64,000 bases of DNA from Shewanella cyperi (GCF_017354985.1 NZ_CP071501.1:2871501-2935500), one strand, 5' to 3'; positions 1-9,737 are shown, counted from the stretch's first letter. Notes: generated by a model from the letters alone, not told the origin. Numbers and translations: made by a program.

Positions 1-137
1 GGCAACAACAGCAGCGGCTCAAATCCCCGCACTATGGCCAGGTAAAGTAACAGGCCACCCACTGCCATCATAAGCGCCTGACCGGCGCTGAAGTGGGCCA
101 GGCCCGTCTCGGCCCAGAAGGCCAGCAATCCATCCAT
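1..137 (-). CDS. oadB: Oxaloacetate decarboxylase beta subunit, N-terminal fragment
   Basis: Only the first 45 codons are inside the window; the gene continues past position 1. The translation begins MDGLLAFWAETGLAHF and then becomes hydrophobic (GGLLLYLAIVRGFEPLLLL), which matches the start of the integral-membrane beta subunit of the Na+-translocating oxaloacetate decarboxylase. This subunit carries out the decarboxylation of carboxybiotin coupled to Na+ export. It lies 27 bp downstream of oadA on the same strand, in the usual gamma-alpha-beta order. A GGAGAC ribosome-binding site sits just upstream of the ATG. The call rests on the start of the protein plus context. Confidence 0.85.
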   Translation of the reverse strand, partial: MDGLLAFWAETGLAHFSAGQALMMAVGGLLLYLAIVRGFEPLLLL

Positions 138-164
138 AACGTCTCCTAAAGCAAGGACATGGCT

Positions 165-1928
165 TTAAACCAATGACAAGAGCTGGGCACCGACCGTCAC
201 CGAGTCCCCTTCCTTGACCCACAGCTTGGCGATAACACCATCGGCCTGGGCGCGGATCTCGGTTTCCATCTTCATGGCTTCCAAGATGATCACCACGTCT
301 CCGGCGCAAACCCTGTCTCCCGGCGATACGTGAACCTTGAAGATATTGCCGGACAGGGGAGCACTCATCTCCAGCCTGCATTCGCCTGTCTCAGGCACCA
401 CAGGGCTCGGCTTTGAGGCACCGCCAAGGGGTTGGATTTGGCTTATCTCACCGCCGGCGGACACCTCAACCACAAAACGCTGGCCTTCGACCGTCACAGT
501 GTAGGTTTCAGGCCCGGTGCTGACGGATGGCGGAGGCTCAGTCCCCGGTGCAGGCTCAAAGGCATCGGTATTGCCGCGGTTGCGCAAAAATTGCAGCCCG
601 ATTTGCGGAAACAGAGCGTAGGTAAGTACATCGTCATCGAGGCCGTCACAAAGGAGAAACTGCTCACTGGCGGCGCGGGCACTGAGCTCACTGCGCAACC
701 TGTCCAATTCGGGCTGCAGCAGATCTGCCGGACGGCAGTTGATGGGCTCATTACCCGCCAGCACCCGCGCCTGCAACTCGGGATTCACCGGCGCAGGGGT
801 GGCACCGTATTCCCCTTTAAGCACGCCCTCGGTTTCCCGGGTCAGGGACTTGTATCTTTCTCCCATAAGCACGTTGATAACTGCCTGGGTGCCCACTATC
901 TGAGAGGTGGGCGTCACCAACGGCAGGAAACCCAAATCTTCCCGGACTTTTGGGATTTCATCCAGCACCAGATCCAGCTTGTCCAGCGCCCCCTGCTCAC
1001 GGAGCTGGCTCTCCATATTGGTGAGCATGCCGCCGGGCACCTGGGCCCGAAGAATACGGGAATCAATGCCCTGCAATGCCCCCTCGAAACGGGCATACTT
1101 CCTGCGGACCTTGCGGAAATAGGCCGCTATGTCTTCCAGCAGCGCCAGATCCAGACCGGTACTGCGCTCGGTATCCTCCACCATGGCCACCAGGGTTTCG
1201 GTAGCGCTGTGACCATAGGTCTGGCTCATGGAGGAAATGGCGGTATCCAGCACGTCTATGCCGGCCTCAATAGCTTTCTGATAGGTGGCGGTGGACAGTC
1301 CCGTGGTGGCATGGCAATGCATGGCAATCACCAGGCCGGTCTGACTCTTGAGTCGGCTGACCAGTTCAAAGGCCTCCATGGGCCTGAGCAATCCCGCCAT
1401 ATCCTTGATGCACAGGGAATCACAGCCCATGTCTTCCAGGCGTTTGGCCATGTCCACCCAGGTATCGAGATTGTGTACCGGACTGGTGGTGTAGGAGATG
1501 GTACCTTGAGCGTGTGCACCGACCTGTTTGACGGCCCGCACCGCTTCCTGCAGGTTACGCACATCATTCATGGCATCAAAAATACGGAATACGTCCATAC
1601 CATTTTCGTGGGCGCGCTCGACAAACCTGTGCACCAGATCATCAGCGTAGTGGCGATAGCCCAACAGATTTTGTCCCCGCAGCAACATCTGTTGCGGCGT
1701 ATTGGGCATGGCTTGCTTCAGCAGCCGCAATCTTTCCCAGGGATCTTCCCCCAGATAACGAATGCAGGCATCGAAAGTGGCGCCGCCCCAGGTTTCCAGC
1801 GACCAGTAACCCACCTGATCAAGTTTGGCCGCAATGGGCAACATATCGTCGATGCGCAACCGGGTCGCCAGCAAGGATTGGTGGGCGTCCCTCAGCACCA
1901 CATCGGTCAGGGCCAGTGGCTTACTCAT
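165..1928 (-). CDS. oadA: Oxaloacetate decarboxylase alpha subunit (biotin carboxyltransferase)
   Basis: This 587-residue protein transfers carboxyl from oxaloacetate to its own biotin. The N-terminal carboxyltransferase barrel starts with the [11 protein letters not shown] motif and includes the metal-site region with [11 protein letters not shown] linker near residues 455-510 joins a C-terminal biotinyl domain; the EAMKMET motif places the biotinylated lysine at residue 553. The length fits the OadA family, whose long linker separates it from the PycB/AccB enzymes. The start codon overlaps the oadG stop (ATGA), so the two are translationally coupled. With oadG and oadB it forms a membrane complex that pumps Na+ and turns oxaloacetate into pyruvate. 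Confidence 0.96.
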   Translation of the reverse strand: MSKPLALTDVVLRDAHQSLLATRLRIDDMLPIAAKLDQVGYWSLETWGGATFDACIRYLGEDPWERLRLLKQAMPNTPQQMLLRGQNLLGYRHYADDLVHRFVERAHENGMDVFRIFDAMNDVRNLQEAVRAVKQVGAHAQGTISYTTSPVHNLDTWVDMAKRLEDMGCDSLCIKDMAGLLRPMEAFELVSRLKSQTGLVIAMHCHATTGLSTATYQKAIEAGIDVLDTAISSMSQTYGHSATETLVAMVEDTERSTGLDLALLEDIAAYFRKVRRKYARFEGALQGIDSRILRAQVPGGMLTNMESQLREQGALDKLDLVLDEIPKVREDLGFLPLVTPTSQIVGTQAVINVLMGERYKSLTRETEGVLKGEYGATPAPVNPELQARVLAGNEPINCRPADLLQPELDRLRSELSARAASEQFLLCDGLDDDVLTYALFPQIGLQFLRNRGNTDAFEPAPGTEPPPSVSTGPETYTVTVEGQRFVVEVSAGGEISQIQPLGGASKPSPVVPETGECRLEMSAPLSGNIFKVHVSPGDRVCAGDVVIILEAMKMETEIRAQADGVIAKLWVKEGDSVTVGAQLLSLV

Positions 1929-2179
1929 TGATTCTGTCCCTCCCGGGTTCTGTGTTGAAAAATGGCAATGCGTATGGCTTCAAGTACCTTTGGGTCCAGC
2001 CCCTGTGGAATGGCAGGCCGGGCAGCCGGAGGAACCGGCTGCGGCTTTGCCTCGGGGCCATAGAAACGCGCTACCCAATGAATACCGAGGATCAGCAGCC
2101 CAAGAAAGAGGTAAACCAGGCCCATACCCAATACAAGGAGCCAAAGGGCTTCTCCCAGTTGTGAAATGATCGATGTCAT
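1925..2179 (-). CDS. oadG: Oxaloacetate decarboxylase gamma subunit
   Basis: This is an 84-residue protein with one N-terminal membrane helix (about residues 8-32, rich in Leu and Gly) followed by a Pro-rich hydrophilic tail. That architecture is typical of OadG, which anchors the alpha subunit to the membrane and assembles the complex. I chose the ATG at 2179 rather than the longer frame from 2224 because AAGGT lies at proper distance before it and the membrane helix then begins near residue 8. Its stop overlaps the oadA start by four bases. Sequence conservation in this family is low, so the call leans on position and topology. Confidence 0.9.
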   Translation of the reverse strand: MTSIISQLGEALWLLVLGMGLVYLFLGLLILGIHWVARFYGPEAKPQPVPPAARPAIPQGLDPKVLEAIRIAIFQHRTREGQNQ

Positions 2180-2482
2180 AGCAATACCTTTGTCTGTTCT
2201 TAACGCCGGAGAGCAGCGTGCCAAGTCCGATAGGGTGTCGAATCGAACGCAATAGCGCTGACAATAAGATAACCAATATACAACAATTCAGCCACAAGCT
2301 TTGTAAAATGGTATGACCAATGTCTAATGAGCTAAGACGGGGAATTCAGGAAAGTATCGTTTATATGCTGATTAAATGAGAAATCCATAACAAAATGCTC
2401 AATAAGCACACAATCATTATCGCTTTGTGGCTACAGAGCATGAGAGATAATCAGCTTGGATAGGTTGGACAGTTGGAAGAAA
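2180..2482. other. Intergenic region upstream of oadG
   Basis: About 300 bp, AT-rich, with no open frame that has a credible ribosome-binding site. It must hold the oadGAB promoter reading leftward. I could not identify an unambiguous sigma-70 promoter, CRP site or citrate-type operator. Confidence 0.5.
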
Positions 2483-2519
2483 TAAAAAAGCCCCTGAGTC
2501 AAACTCAGGGGCTTTTATT
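2483..2519 (-). terminator. Intrinsic terminator of the tRNA operon
   Basis: An 11-bp stem AGCCCCTGAGT with its complement, a 3-base loop and a T run on the minus strand. It begins directly after the CCA end of the last tRNA gene. Confidence 0.9.
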
Positions 2520-2596
2520 TGGTGCGCATGGAAGGAGTCGAACCTCCGACCGCCTGGTTCGTAGCCAGGTACTCTATCCAGCTGAGCTACATGCGC
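2520..2596 (-). tRNA. tRNA-Arg(ACG), copy 1 (operon-distal)
   Basis: This 77-nt cloverleaf has acceptor strands GCGCATG and CATGCGC, anticodon loop CTACGAA (anticodon ACG, read as ICG after TadA deamination) and an encoded CCA. The arm sequences match gammaproteobacterial tRNA-Arg. The discriminator base is A73. The five other Arg copies in this array carry G73, so this is the only one that differs there. Confidence 0.97.
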
Positions 2597-2639
2597 ATAA
2601 ATCGGTACTCGGGCGATTGCCTGTGAGTATAGTAAAGAA

Positions 2640-2731
2640 TGGCGGAGAAGGAGGGATTCGAACCCTCGATGGGAGATAAAGCCCATACTCCCTTAGCAGG
2701 GGAGCGCCTTCGGCCACTCGGCCACCTCTCC
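2640..2731 (-). tRNA. tRNA-Ser(GCT), copy 1
   Basis: A 92-nt class II tRNA with a long variable arm (GTATGGGCTTTATCTCCCAT region), anticodon loop CTGCTAA (anticodon GCT) and an encoded CCA. It reads AGC/AGU serine codons. It is identical to the second copy at 3278-3369 over its full length as far as I can compare. Confidence 0.97.
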
Positions 2732-2738
2732 GCGAATT

Positions 2739-2815
2739 TGGCGCGCATGGAAGGAGTCGAACCTCCGACCGCCTGGTTCGTAGCCAGGTACTCTATCCAG
2801 CTGAGCTACATGCGC
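2739..2815 (-). tRNA. tRNA-Arg(ACG), copy 2
   Basis: A 77-nt gene with the same body as the other Arg copies, anticodon ACG, discriminator G73 and encoded CCA. It lies only 7 bp upstream of tRNA-Ser copy 1. Confidence 0.97.
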
Positions 2816-2845
2816 ATTGAATTCGGGTCAATCTTTAGGGACTCT

Positions 2846-2922
2846 TGGCGCGCATGGAAGGAGTCGAACCTCCGACCGCCTGGTTCGTAGCCAGGTACTC
2901 TATCCAGCTGAGCTACATGCGC
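2846..2922 (-). tRNA. tRNA-Arg(ACG), copy 3
   Basis: A 77-nt gene identical to copies 2, 4, 5 and 6 with anticodon ACG, G73 and encoded CCA. The 30-37 bp spacers on each side differ from the other spacers. Confidence 0.97.
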
Positions 2923-2959
2923 GTTTCAAAGAGTCTGTGCAGTATTCTGAAGTCTGAAA

Positions 2960-3036
2960 TGGCGCGCATGGAAGGAGTCGAACCTCCGACCGCCTGGTTC
3001 GTAGCCAGGTACTCTATCCAGCTGAGCTACATGCGC
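2960..3036 (-). tRNA. tRNA-Arg(ACG), copy 4
   Basis: A 77-nt gene, anticodon ACG, G73, encoded CCA. Part of the polycistronic array. Confidence 0.97.
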
Positions 3037-3065
3037 GTGATAAATCAGAAATACAGAAGCAGAAG

Positions 3066-3142
3066 TGGCGCGCATGGAAGGAGTCGAACCTCCGACCGCC
3101 TGGTTCGTAGCCAGGTACTCTATCCAGCTGAGCTACATGCGC
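3066..3142 (-). tRNA. tRNA-Arg(ACG), copy 5
   Basis: A 77-nt gene, anticodon ACG, G73, encoded CCA. Separated from copy 4 by a 29-bp spacer. Confidence 0.97.
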
Positions 3143-3177
3143 GAATTGTTTTCTTTACTGCTAAAAACGAAAAAAGC

Positions 3178-3254
3178 TGGCGCGCATGGAAGGAGTCGAA
3201 CCTCCGACCGCCTGGTTCGTAGCCAGGTACTCTATCCAGCTGAGCTACATGCGC
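3178..3254 (-). tRNA. tRNA-Arg(ACG), copy 6
   Basis: A 77-nt gene, anticodon ACG, G73, encoded CCA. It follows tRNA-Ser copy 2 in the transcript. Confidence 0.97.
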
Positions 3255-3277
3255 ACACTTTTAACGCTTTAAGAAAA

Positions 3278-3369
3278 TGGCGGAGAAGGAGGGATTCGAA
3301 CCCTCGATGGGAGATAAAGCCCATACTCCCTTAGCAGGGGAGCGCCTTCGGCCACTCGGCCACCTCTCC
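3278..3369 (-). tRNA. tRNA-Ser(GCT), copy 2 (operon-proximal)
   Basis: A 92-nt class II tRNA with anticodon GCT and encoded CCA, first gene of the array. Its 5' end lies about 11 bp downstream of the expected transcription start. Confidence 0.97.
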
Positions 3370-3385
3370 GGTTTTCTTGGCGCAC

Positions 3386-3413
3386 ATATTACTGTTTGAC
3401 GGAAATAAGTCAA
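3386..3413 (-). promoter_or_regulatory. Promoter of the tRNA array, stringent-type
   Basis: On the minus strand there is a TTGACT -35 element (3413-3408), a 16-bp spacer and a TAATAT -10 element (3391-3386). It is followed by the GC-rich discriminator GTGCGCC, as in promoters repressed by ppGpp/DksA. Placement fits the tRNA-Ser 5' end. Confidence 0.8.
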
Positions 3414-3562
3414 ACCCTTTTTGGGAAAGGAATTCCGTTTGCCCTGTTTTTAATCAGCTGCTTTGGCAACGGGCTGAAATCCGCATTCATTCTGGAGCAA
3501 CACTGCGAGTTTATTGAGCAAAAAATGATAAAAATCAAGCAGCTTCATCTAAAATTTGGACA

Positions 3563-3590
3563 ATAAAAAAGCCAGTATAATACTGACTCT
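3563..3590 (-). terminator. Terminator after csrA
   Basis: On the minus strand a 9-bp stem (AGTCAGTAT with ATACTGGCT, one G-T pair) is followed by TTTTTT. It lies about 30 bp past the csrA stop. The loop is very small, so the top pairs probably open. Confidence 0.65.
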
Positions 3591-3620
3591 TCTATTGCCC
3601 TTTACAAGCAGTTGCGGGTC

Positions 3621-3815
3621 TCAGTAGTTACCGCCTTCTGAGGTACCGGTTTTCTCTGACTGAATACGCTGGTAGATCTCTTCACGGTGAACAGATACTT
3701 CTTTAGGCGCATTCACACCGATACGGACCTGATTGCCCTTTACACCCAGCACTGTCACTGTGACTTCATCACCAATCATCAGTGTTTCACCAACACGACG
3801 AGTCAAAATCAGCAT
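3621..3815 (-). CDS. csrA: Carbon storage regulator CsrA
   Basis: This 64-residue RNA-binding protein begins [15 protein letters not shown] and carries the conserved [11 protein letters not shown] segment near residues 43-53. It forms a strand-swapped dimer that binds GGA-containing hairpins in mRNA leaders and controls central carbon flow, motility and biofilm genes. The start ATG has GGAGC upstream. It is the last gene after lysC and alaS, the same neighbourhood as in many gammaproteobacteria. BarA, whose cascade sets free CsrA levels through CsrB-type RNAs, is encoded at 26603-29428 in this window. Confidence 0.97.
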   Translation of the reverse strand: MLILTRRVGETLMIGDEVTVTVLGVKGNQVRIGVNAPKEVSVHREEIYQRIQSEKTGTSEGGNY

Positions 3816-3929
3816 TCGTTTGCTCCTTAAGTTCCCATATCATACACACGGCACTGCCCCGCATACGTCCTTATTATAAGGTCAGCTTAGTACAAATTAA
3901 TAGTATTCAATACTAAAACCGTCATTTAC

Positions 3930-5141
3930 TTACACCTTATTTAAGGCGAAAGCGTGATGCAGTGCGCGAACGGCGTGTTGTAGTTTCTCTTCAGCTATCA
4001 CTACTGACAGCTTGATTTCAGACGTCGACAGTAGCTTAACCTGTATACCGACGCCAGCCAAAATTTCAAATACCCTGGATGCCACATCCGTCAGCGCCAG
4101 CTCGCCGTTACTGACAAGGGACACCTTGGCCAAACCGGTCTCGTAACTAACAGTGCCCAGCGAATGCTGGCTGCCAAGCTCGTCCAGCAATCTCAGGCAC
4201 TGCTCCATGGCATTCACCGGCAAGGTGAGACCAAGGCCATCGGCCGCGTCGAGCTTGACCACCAGGTCGGTCTCCACGCCGCCATTGAGCAGGCACTGAA
4301 ACAAGGCCTTCTCAATCTCGGTGTTTTTTGCCACCTCACTCAATGACACCAAGCCCAGGCCCTTGCTGACGGCTATCCCCACTATGCCGGCCTCGGCCAT
4401 GTCGGTGCCGTCAAAGCGGATCAGGGTGCCGCTGCCATGCTCAAAGCTCGACAGCACCCTAAGAGGCACCCGGTAGCGCTCGGCACAGGCGACACTGTCG
4501 GGATGCAACACCTTGGCTCCCAGCTTGGCCATTTCATACATGGCCTCAAAGCTGATTTCATCCAGCTTCTGGGCACTGGGTTCCAGATTCGGATCCGTGG
4601 TGTACACACCGCAGACGTCGGTGAAAATCTGGCATTCATCGGCCTTCAGCGCTGCGGCTATTGCCACCGCCGTGGTGTCCGAGCCCCCGCGCCCCAGGGT
4701 AGTGATATCCCCCTGGGGGTCGACCCCCTGAAATCCCGCGACCACGGGGAGCACCCCGGAATCGAGCAGGGCCTTCAGGTACTCGGTTTCCACCTTGTCT
4801 ATGGCCGCCCGGCCAAATTGGCTATTGGTCAGTATCTTCACCTGGCCACCGCACAGAGAGCGGGCCTTGACCCCACGCTTGCTCAGCGCCATGGTCATCA
4901 GGGCGATACTCACCTGCTCTCCGGTGGACACCAGCATATCCAGTTCCCTGGGGTGAGCCTTGGGATCCACCTCGGCCGCCAGGGCAAACAGACGGTTGGT
5001 TTCACCGGCCATGGCCGACAGCACCAACACCTGTTGCTCACCGTTAAAGTGAGCCTTGGCGATGGCATCGGCCACCGCCTCAATACGTTCGAGGGACCCA
5101 ACCGAGGTGCCACCGAACTTCTTCACATAAAGTTTATTCAC
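3930..5141 (-). CDS. lysC: Aspartate kinase, lysine-pathway type
   Basis: This 403-residue enzyme phosphorylates L-aspartate, the first step to lysine, threonine and methionine. The kinase domain starts with the VKKFGGTSVGS motif and includes TTLGRGGSDTTAVA near residues 148-161. Two ACT domains follow from about residue 260. The length and domain layout fit the Pseudomonas/Bacillus-type monofunctional kinase, not a fusion to homoserine dehydrogenase. The start is GTG (revcomp of CAC at 5139-5141) with AGG upstream. It lies 48 bp after alaS. In related enzymes a separate beta subunit starts internally; I cannot tell whether that happens here. Confidence 0.95.
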   Translation of the reverse strand: MNKLYVKKFGGTSVGSLERIEAVADAIAKAHFNGEQQVLVLSAMAGETNRLFALAAEVDPKAHPRELDMLVSTGEQVSIALMTMALSKRGVKARSLCGGQVKILTNSQFGRAAIDKVETEYLKALLDSGVLPVVAGFQGVDPQGDITTLGRGGSDTTAVAIAAALKADECQIFTDVCGVYTTDPNLEPSAQKLDEISFEAMYEMAKLGAKVLHPDSVACAERYRVPLRVLSSFEHGSGTLIRFDGTDMAEAGIVGIAVSKGLGLVSLSEVAKNTEIEKALFQCLLNGGVETDLVVKLDAADGLGLTLPVNAMEQCLRLLDELGSQHSLGTVSYETGLAKVSLVSNGELALTDVASRVFEILAGVGIQVKLLSTSEIKLSVVIAEEKLQHAVRALHHAFALNKV

Positions 5142-5189
5142 AAAAAGCCTGCTACTGCCCAGCGTGATACATGCCCAACAGACTTAAAA

Positions 5190-7811
5190 TTACAGACGCT
5201 CGGTCAACCATGGCAACACGGAAGCCAGGGCCGCACTCAGCTTGGCCGGCTCGGTACCTCCGGCCTGGGCCATGTCGGGACGACCACCGCCCTTGCCGCC
5301 CACCTGGGCCGCCACCATGGCTACCAGTTCACCGGCCTTGACCTTGGCGGTCAAATCCTGGGTAACACCGGCAATCAGGTTAACCTTGTCGCCGGCACCA
5401 ATACCCAGCACCACAACACCGGACTTGAGCTTCTGCTTCAGCTCATCCTGCAAACCGCGCAGGGCACCGGCTTCGACACCTTCCAGTTGCTTCACCAGCA
5501 CCTTGATGCCATTGATTTCAACCGCATCGCCAGCCAAATCTGCGCTGGCCGCAGCGGCCAGCTTGTCTTTCAGCTGGGCATTTTCTTTTTCCAGTTGGCG
5601 GGCCTTATCGAGCTGCGCCTTCAACTTGGCCACGACAGAGGACGCATCGGCCTTGAGCAGGGCCGCGGCTTCTTCCAATTCGGCTTGCTGCTGGGCCACG
5701 TAGGCCATGGCAGCGGCGCCGGTCACGGCTTCAATACGGCGAATACCGGCGGCAATACCGCCTTCTGAGGTGATCTTGAACAGACCTATGTCACCGGTGC
5801 GGCCCACATGGGTACCACCACAGAGCTCGATGGAGAAATCACCCATGGTCACCACGCGCACCTTGGCATCGTATTTCTCACCGAACAACGCCATGGCGCC
5901 CTTGGCCTTGGCGGCGTCTATGTCCATTTCCTCAACACCCAGTTCATGGTTGCGACGAATCTGGGCGTTCACCAGTTCTTCCACCTGCTTGAGTTCATCG
6001 GCCTTGACCGCTTCAAAGTGGGAGAAGTCGAAACGCAGACGCTCAGGGTCAACCAAAGAACCCTTCTGGGTCACGTGACTACCCAGCACCTGGCGCAGCG
6101 CGGCATGCAGCAGATGGGTCACAGAGTGGTTCAACTGGGTGCGATGGCGCAGTTTCTTGTCCACCAGCGCCTTGACCGTGTCACCCACCTTGAGGTTACC
6201 GGACACCAGGGCGCCCTTATGGCCTGTGGCCTGACCAAACTTTTGGGTATCCTTGACGGCGAACTCCACACCATCGGCCAGCAACTGGCCCTTGTCACCC
6301 ACCTGACCGCCGGACTCGGCGTAGAAAGGCGTGTTATCCAGCACCACCACCAACTCATCGCCGGCATTGGCCTGGGTTACGGCCTCACCATTGAGGTACA
6401 GAGCCAACACCTTGGCATCACCTGTGAGTTCGCTGTAACCACAGAATTGGGTGTCGGTATCTATCTTGAGGGCGGCATTGTAGTCGGCGCTGAATTGGCC
6501 GGCAGCCTGGGCGCGGCTGCGCTGTTCGGCCATGGCGGCATTGAAGCCAGCCTCATCGACCTTGAGGTTGCGCTCTCGGCAGACGTCTGCGGTCAGATCC
6601 ACAGGGAAGCCGTAGGTATCGTACAGTTTGAAGACGGTTTCACCATCAAGGGTATCGCCCTTGAGCTCGGCCAGGGCCGAATCCAGGATCCCCAAACCAC
6701 GCTCCAGGGTACGGGCAAACTGCTCTTCCTCGGCCTTGAGCGCCTTTTCCACTATGGCCTGTGTGGCCTTGAGTTCCTTGGCGGCATCGCCCATGGCCTC
6801 AATCAGGGTTGGCACCAACTTGTAGAAGAAGGTATCGATGGCGCCCAGCTTATTGCCGTGGCGCACGGCGCGGCGAATGATACGGCGCAGCACATAGCCG
6901 CGGCCTTCATTGGAGGGCATCACACCATCGGCCACCAGGAAAGCGCAGGAGCGAATATGGTCGGCAATTACGCGCAGTGATTTGTTTTCCAGATCGGTAA
7001 CGCCAATGATCTCGGCGGCCTTGGCAATCAGCTTCTGGAAAATATCGATTTCGTAGTTGGAGTGTACGCCCTGCATGATGGCGGAAATACGCTCGATACC
7101 CATGCCGGTATCCACGGCAGGCTTGGGCAGCGGCTCCATGGTGCCGTCGGCATGACGGTTGTACTGCATGAACACTATGTTCCAGATCTCGATAAAGCGA
7201 TCGCCATCTTCTTCCGGGCTGCCGGGACGGCCACCCCAGATGTGCGCGCCGTGATCGTAGAAAATCTCGGTACAGGGTCCGCAGGGACCCGTATCACCCA
7301 TCTGCCAGAAGTTGTCCGAGGCATAGGGGGCGCCCTTGTTGTCGCCGATGCGGATAATGCTCTCGGCGGGTACGCCAATTTGCTTGTTCCAGATCTCGAA
7401 GGCTTCATCGTCTGTTTCATAGACGGTCACACACAGACGCTCTTTTGGCAATTTCAGGGTAACGGTCAGGAATTCCCAGGCGAAGCGGATGGCGTCTTCC
7501 TTGAAATAGTCACCGAAGCTGAAGTTACCCAGCATTTCGAAGAAGGTGTGGTGACGGGCAGTGTAACCTACGTTGTCCAGATCGTTGTGCTTGCCACCGG
7601 CACGCACGCAGCGCTGGGCTGTGGTGGCGCGCACATAGCTGCGCTTCTCCATTCCCAGGAAACAGTCCTTGAATTGGTTCATACCCGCGTTGGTGAACAA
7701 CAGGGTGGGATCATTGCCTGGCACCAGTGAACTGCTGTCCACGACCTGGTGACCTTGTTGTCTGAAATATTCCAGGAAAGCACTGCGGAGCGCTGCTGTG
7801 GTTTGATACAT
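5190..7811 (-). CDS. alaS: Alanine--tRNA ligase
   Basis: This 873-residue class II synthetase charges tRNA-Ala. The N-terminal catalytic domain contains the [10 protein letters not shown] and [16 protein letters not shown] segments. The editing domain has the zinc-binding [14 protein letters not shown] and [13 protein letters not shown] motifs (about residues 563-672). A C-terminal coiled coil and C-Ala domain (about 720-873) include the [15 protein letters not shown] signature. The ATG start is supported by AGGACG upstream. It lies between recX and lysC on one strand; the terminator after recX at 8155-8186 suggests its own promoter in the preceding gap. Confidence 0.98.
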   Translation of the reverse strand: MYQTTAALRSAFLEYFRQQGHQVVDSSSLVPGNDPTLLFTNAGMNQFKDCFLGMEKRSYVRATTAQRCVRAGGKHNDLDNVGYTARHHTFFEMLGNFSFGDYFKEDAIRFAWEFLTVTLKLPKERLCVTVYETDDEAFEIWNKQIGVPAESIIRIGDNKGAPYASDNFWQMGDTGPCGPCTEIFYDHGAHIWGGRPGSPEEDGDRFIEIWNIVFMQYNRHADGTMEPLPKPAVDTGMGIERISAIMQGVHSNYEIDIFQKLIAKAAEIIGVTDLENKSLRVIADHIRSCAFLVADGVMPSNEGRGYVLRRIIRRAVRHGNKLGAIDTFFYKLVPTLIEAMGDAAKELKATQAIVEKALKAEEEQFARTLERGLGILDSALAELKGDTLDGETVFKLYDTYGFPVDLTADVCRERNLKVDEAGFNAAMAEQRSRAQAAGQFSADYNAALKIDTDTQFCGYSELTGDAKVLALYLNGEAVTQANAGDELVVVLDNTPFYAESGGQVGDKGQLLADGVEFAVKDTQKFGQATGHKGALVSGNLKVGDTVKALVDKKLRHRTQLNHSVTHLLHAALRQVLGSHVTQKGSLVDPERLRFDFSHFEAVKADELKQVEELVNAQIRRNHELGVEEMDIDAAKAKGAMALFGEKYDAKVRVVTMGDFSIELCGGTHVGRTGDIGLFKITSEGGIAAGIRRIEAVTGAAAMAYVAQQQAELEEAAALLKADASSVVAKLKAQLDKARQLEKENAQLKDKLAAAASADLAGDAVEINGIKVLVKQLEGVEAGALRGLQDELKQKLKSGVVVLGIGAGDKVNLIAGVTQDLTAKVKAGELVAMVAAQVGGKGGGRPDMAQAGGTEPAKLSAALASVLPWLTERL

Positions 7812-8154
7812 GAAAACGTCCTGAATTATGAATTAGCCTGAATCACAAGCCGCAGCCAGGTTCCCGGGCTGCCGACGAAAATTTGGGGGCCATTATAACC
7901 ATAAGCAAAGCCAAGATGATAGCGCCCTACCGAGAAATCCAGCACCGGTGCAGGCCTTGAACTGCCTTGGATTTTTGACTTTACGTTGGGGATCAAGTGA
8001 CGGCAAACAGGCATTTTCCCGTTCCGCTTTTGGGGGCCTGTATAGATCCCCTTAATCAGGTGTCCAATGGTATTAAACGGGAACAGGAAAAAGCATGGAA
8101 TATGACTCGCCAACCTCATACTTAAATGAACAGTAATTATTGAAAGTACTGAAA
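7812..8154. other. Intergenic region upstream of alaS
   Basis: A stretch of about 340 bp without a supportable gene. It carries the alaS promoter and leader. The open frames that cross it lack ribosome-binding sites and recognisable sequence. I saw no T-box-like structure and no clear operator. Confidence 0.5.
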
Positions 8155-8186
8155 AACAAAAAAGCCCCGACGCAGTCGGGGCTTTT
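8155..8186 (-). terminator. Terminator after recX
   Basis: A 9-bp GC-rich stem (AGCCCCGAC with GTCGGGGCT) followed on the minus strand by a long T run. It lies about 20 bp past the recX stop and ends the recA-recX unit. Confidence 0.92.
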
Positions 8187-8205
8187 GATTGTGTGGTCAT
8201 AGCCA

Positions 8206-8637
8206 TCATTCATAGGGGTCGAATTCCAGACCTTGGGCAACCTGATCGAAACCAAAGCCCTGTCCCAGCAGATAACGTACCCGTTTGGCCTTGTCCTTGG
8301 CGTCCGCTATGGGGGTAAGCCCAAACTTCTTGCGCGCCTTGGTGCGCGCCAGGGCAAACCAGTCCTGATCGCAACCATTCAGCGCGGTTTCCACGGACTC
8401 CCGCGACAGACCTTTTTGCAACAGGGCCTGGCGGATACGAGTCGGACCATGGCCCTTGGCAATGTGACTGCGGATAAGCTGCCCTGCATAGCGGCCATCA
8501 TCCAGGTAACCGCGCAGCTCACATTCGGCGAGCACGGTTTCCACTTCCTGGAGCTCATGGCCCTTGGCCAGCAGCTTGGTTTTAAGCTCTTCCCGACCAT
8601 GATCCCGCCGCGCCAGCAAGGTCAGCGCGGCTTGCAT
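8206..8637 (-). CDS. recX: RecA regulator RecX
   Basis: This 143-residue protein is made of three-helix RecX repeats. Recognisable segments are LTLLARRDHGREELKTKL, then LRGYLDDGRYA and KGHGPTRIRQALLQKGLS, and it ends with LGQGFGFDQVAQGLE. RecX binds RecA filaments and blocks their extension. The gene begins 11 bp after the recA stop with no good Shine-Dalgarno sequence, which fits low-level readthrough expression from the recA promoter and therefore SOS control. Confidence 0.95.
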   Translation of the reverse strand: MQAALTLLARRDHGREELKTKLLAKGHELQEVETVLAECELRGYLDDGRYAGQLIRSHIAKGHGPTRIRQALLQKGLSRESVETALNGCDQDWFALARTKARKKFGLTPIADAKDKAKRVRYLLGQGFGFDQVAQGLEFDPYE

Positions 8638-8648
8638 CAGTTCTGGGT

Positions 8649-9737
8649 TCAGAACACTTCCCCGGTTTCAAAGTCGACGTTTTCGCCACTGCTGTCACTG
8701 CTGCCTGAGCCAACACTGCTGCTGGCTGCACTGCTGCCATCGGCACGATGCAGCAACATCTCGCGCAGTGCCTTGTCGATTTCGGCGGCTATTTGTGGAT
8801 TGTCAATCAGGAACTTACCGGCATTGGCGCGGCCCTGGCCAATCTTGTCGCCCTTGTAGCTGTACCAGGCACCGGACTTTTCAATCAGCTTGTGCAGCAC
8901 GCCCAAATCCACCAATTCACCGGTGCGGTTGATACCCTGACCGTAAAGGATTTGGAAGTCGGCTTGCTTGAACGGTGCAGCAATCTTGTTCTTAACCACC
9001 TTAACGCGGGTTTCGTTACCCACCACCTCGTCGCCTTCCTTGATGGCGCCGGTGCGGCGGATATCCAGACGCACTGAGGCGTAGAACTTGAGCGCGTTAC
9101 CACCTGTGGTGGTTTCAGGGTTGCCGAACATCACGCCAATCTTCATACGAATTTGGTTGATGAAGATAAGCAAGGTGTTGGATTGCTTGAGGTTACCCGC
9201 CAGCTTACGCATGGCTTGGCTCATCATACGCGCTGCCAGACCCATGTGGGAATCACCGATTTCGCCTTCGATTTCGGCCTTGGGAGTCAGGGCCGCAACC
9301 GAGTCAACGATGATCACATCCACGGCGCCACTGCGGGTCAGGGCATCACAGATTTCCAGCGCCTGTTCACCCGTATCCGGCTGAGAGCAGAGCAGATTGT
9401 CGATATCCACGCCCAGCTTCTTGGCATAGATGGGGTCCAATGCGTGTTCGGCGTCGATAAAGGCGCACACCTTGCCTTCACGCTGGGCAGCAGCAATCAC
9501 TTCCAGTGTCAGAGTTGTTTTACCTGAAGATTCAGGACCATAGATCTCAACGATACGGCCCATTGGCAGACCACCGGCCCCCAGAGCCACGTCCAGAGAC
9601 AGCGAACCTGTGGAGATGGTTTCCACATCCATGGAGCGGTCTTCACCCAGCTTCATGATGGAGCCCTTGCCAAACTGCTTCTCAATTTGGCCCAGAACTG
9701 CGGCTAACGCTTTCTCTTTGTTTGGATCTATCTTCAT
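8649..9737 (-). CDS. recA: Recombinase RecA
   Basis: This 362-residue protein performs homologous strand exchange and is the coprotease for LexA. The Walker A motif [10 protein letters not shown] and the L2-loop region ([20 protein letters not shown]) are intact. The C-terminal tail is rich in Ser and acidic residues, as usual. The ATG start has GAGGGAACAGGA upstream. Transcription comes from a promoter whose spacer contains a LexA operator at 9845-9864. recX follows in the same unit. Confidence 0.99.
   Translation of the reverse strand: MKIDPNKEKALAAVLGQIEKQFGKGSIMKLGEDRSMDVETISTGSLSLDVALGAGGLPMGRIVEIYGPESSGKTTLTLEVIAAAQREGKVCAFIDAEHALDPIYAKKLGVDIDNLLCSQPDTGEQALEICDALTRSGAVDVIIVDSVAALTPKAEIEGEIGDSHMGLAARMMSQAMRKLAGNLKQSNTLLIFINQIRMKIGVMFGNPETTTGGNALKFYASVRLDIRRTGAIKEGDEVVGNETRVKVVKNKIAAPFKQADFQILYGQGINRTGELVDLGVLHKLIEKSGAWYSYKGDKIGQGRANAGKFLIDNPQIAAEIDKALREMLLHRADGSSAASSSVGSGSSDSSGENVDFETGEVF

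Noticed and set aside
432..1931. 499-codon plus-strand frame over oadA
   Set aside because: Antisense shadow of oadA; no start signals or domain.
2417..3334. Several frames repeating EGVEPPTAWFVARYSIQLSYMR-like text (shortened) across the tRNA array
   Set aside because: They are translations of the antisense strand of repeated tRNA genes, a frequent source of false proteins.
2520..3369. Direct repeats resembling a CRISPR array
   Set aside because: The repeats are 77-nt and 92-nt tRNA genes with complete cloverleaves and encoded CCA; spacers are irregular.
4437..6980. Long plus-strand frames over lysC and alaS (443 and 390 codons)
   Set aside because: Both lie antisense to well-identified genes and have no ribosome-binding site or recognisable domains.
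7826..8255. Frames of 127 and 60 codons between alaS and recX
   Set aside because: They run through the recX terminator, lack ribosome-binding sites and show no recognisable sequence.
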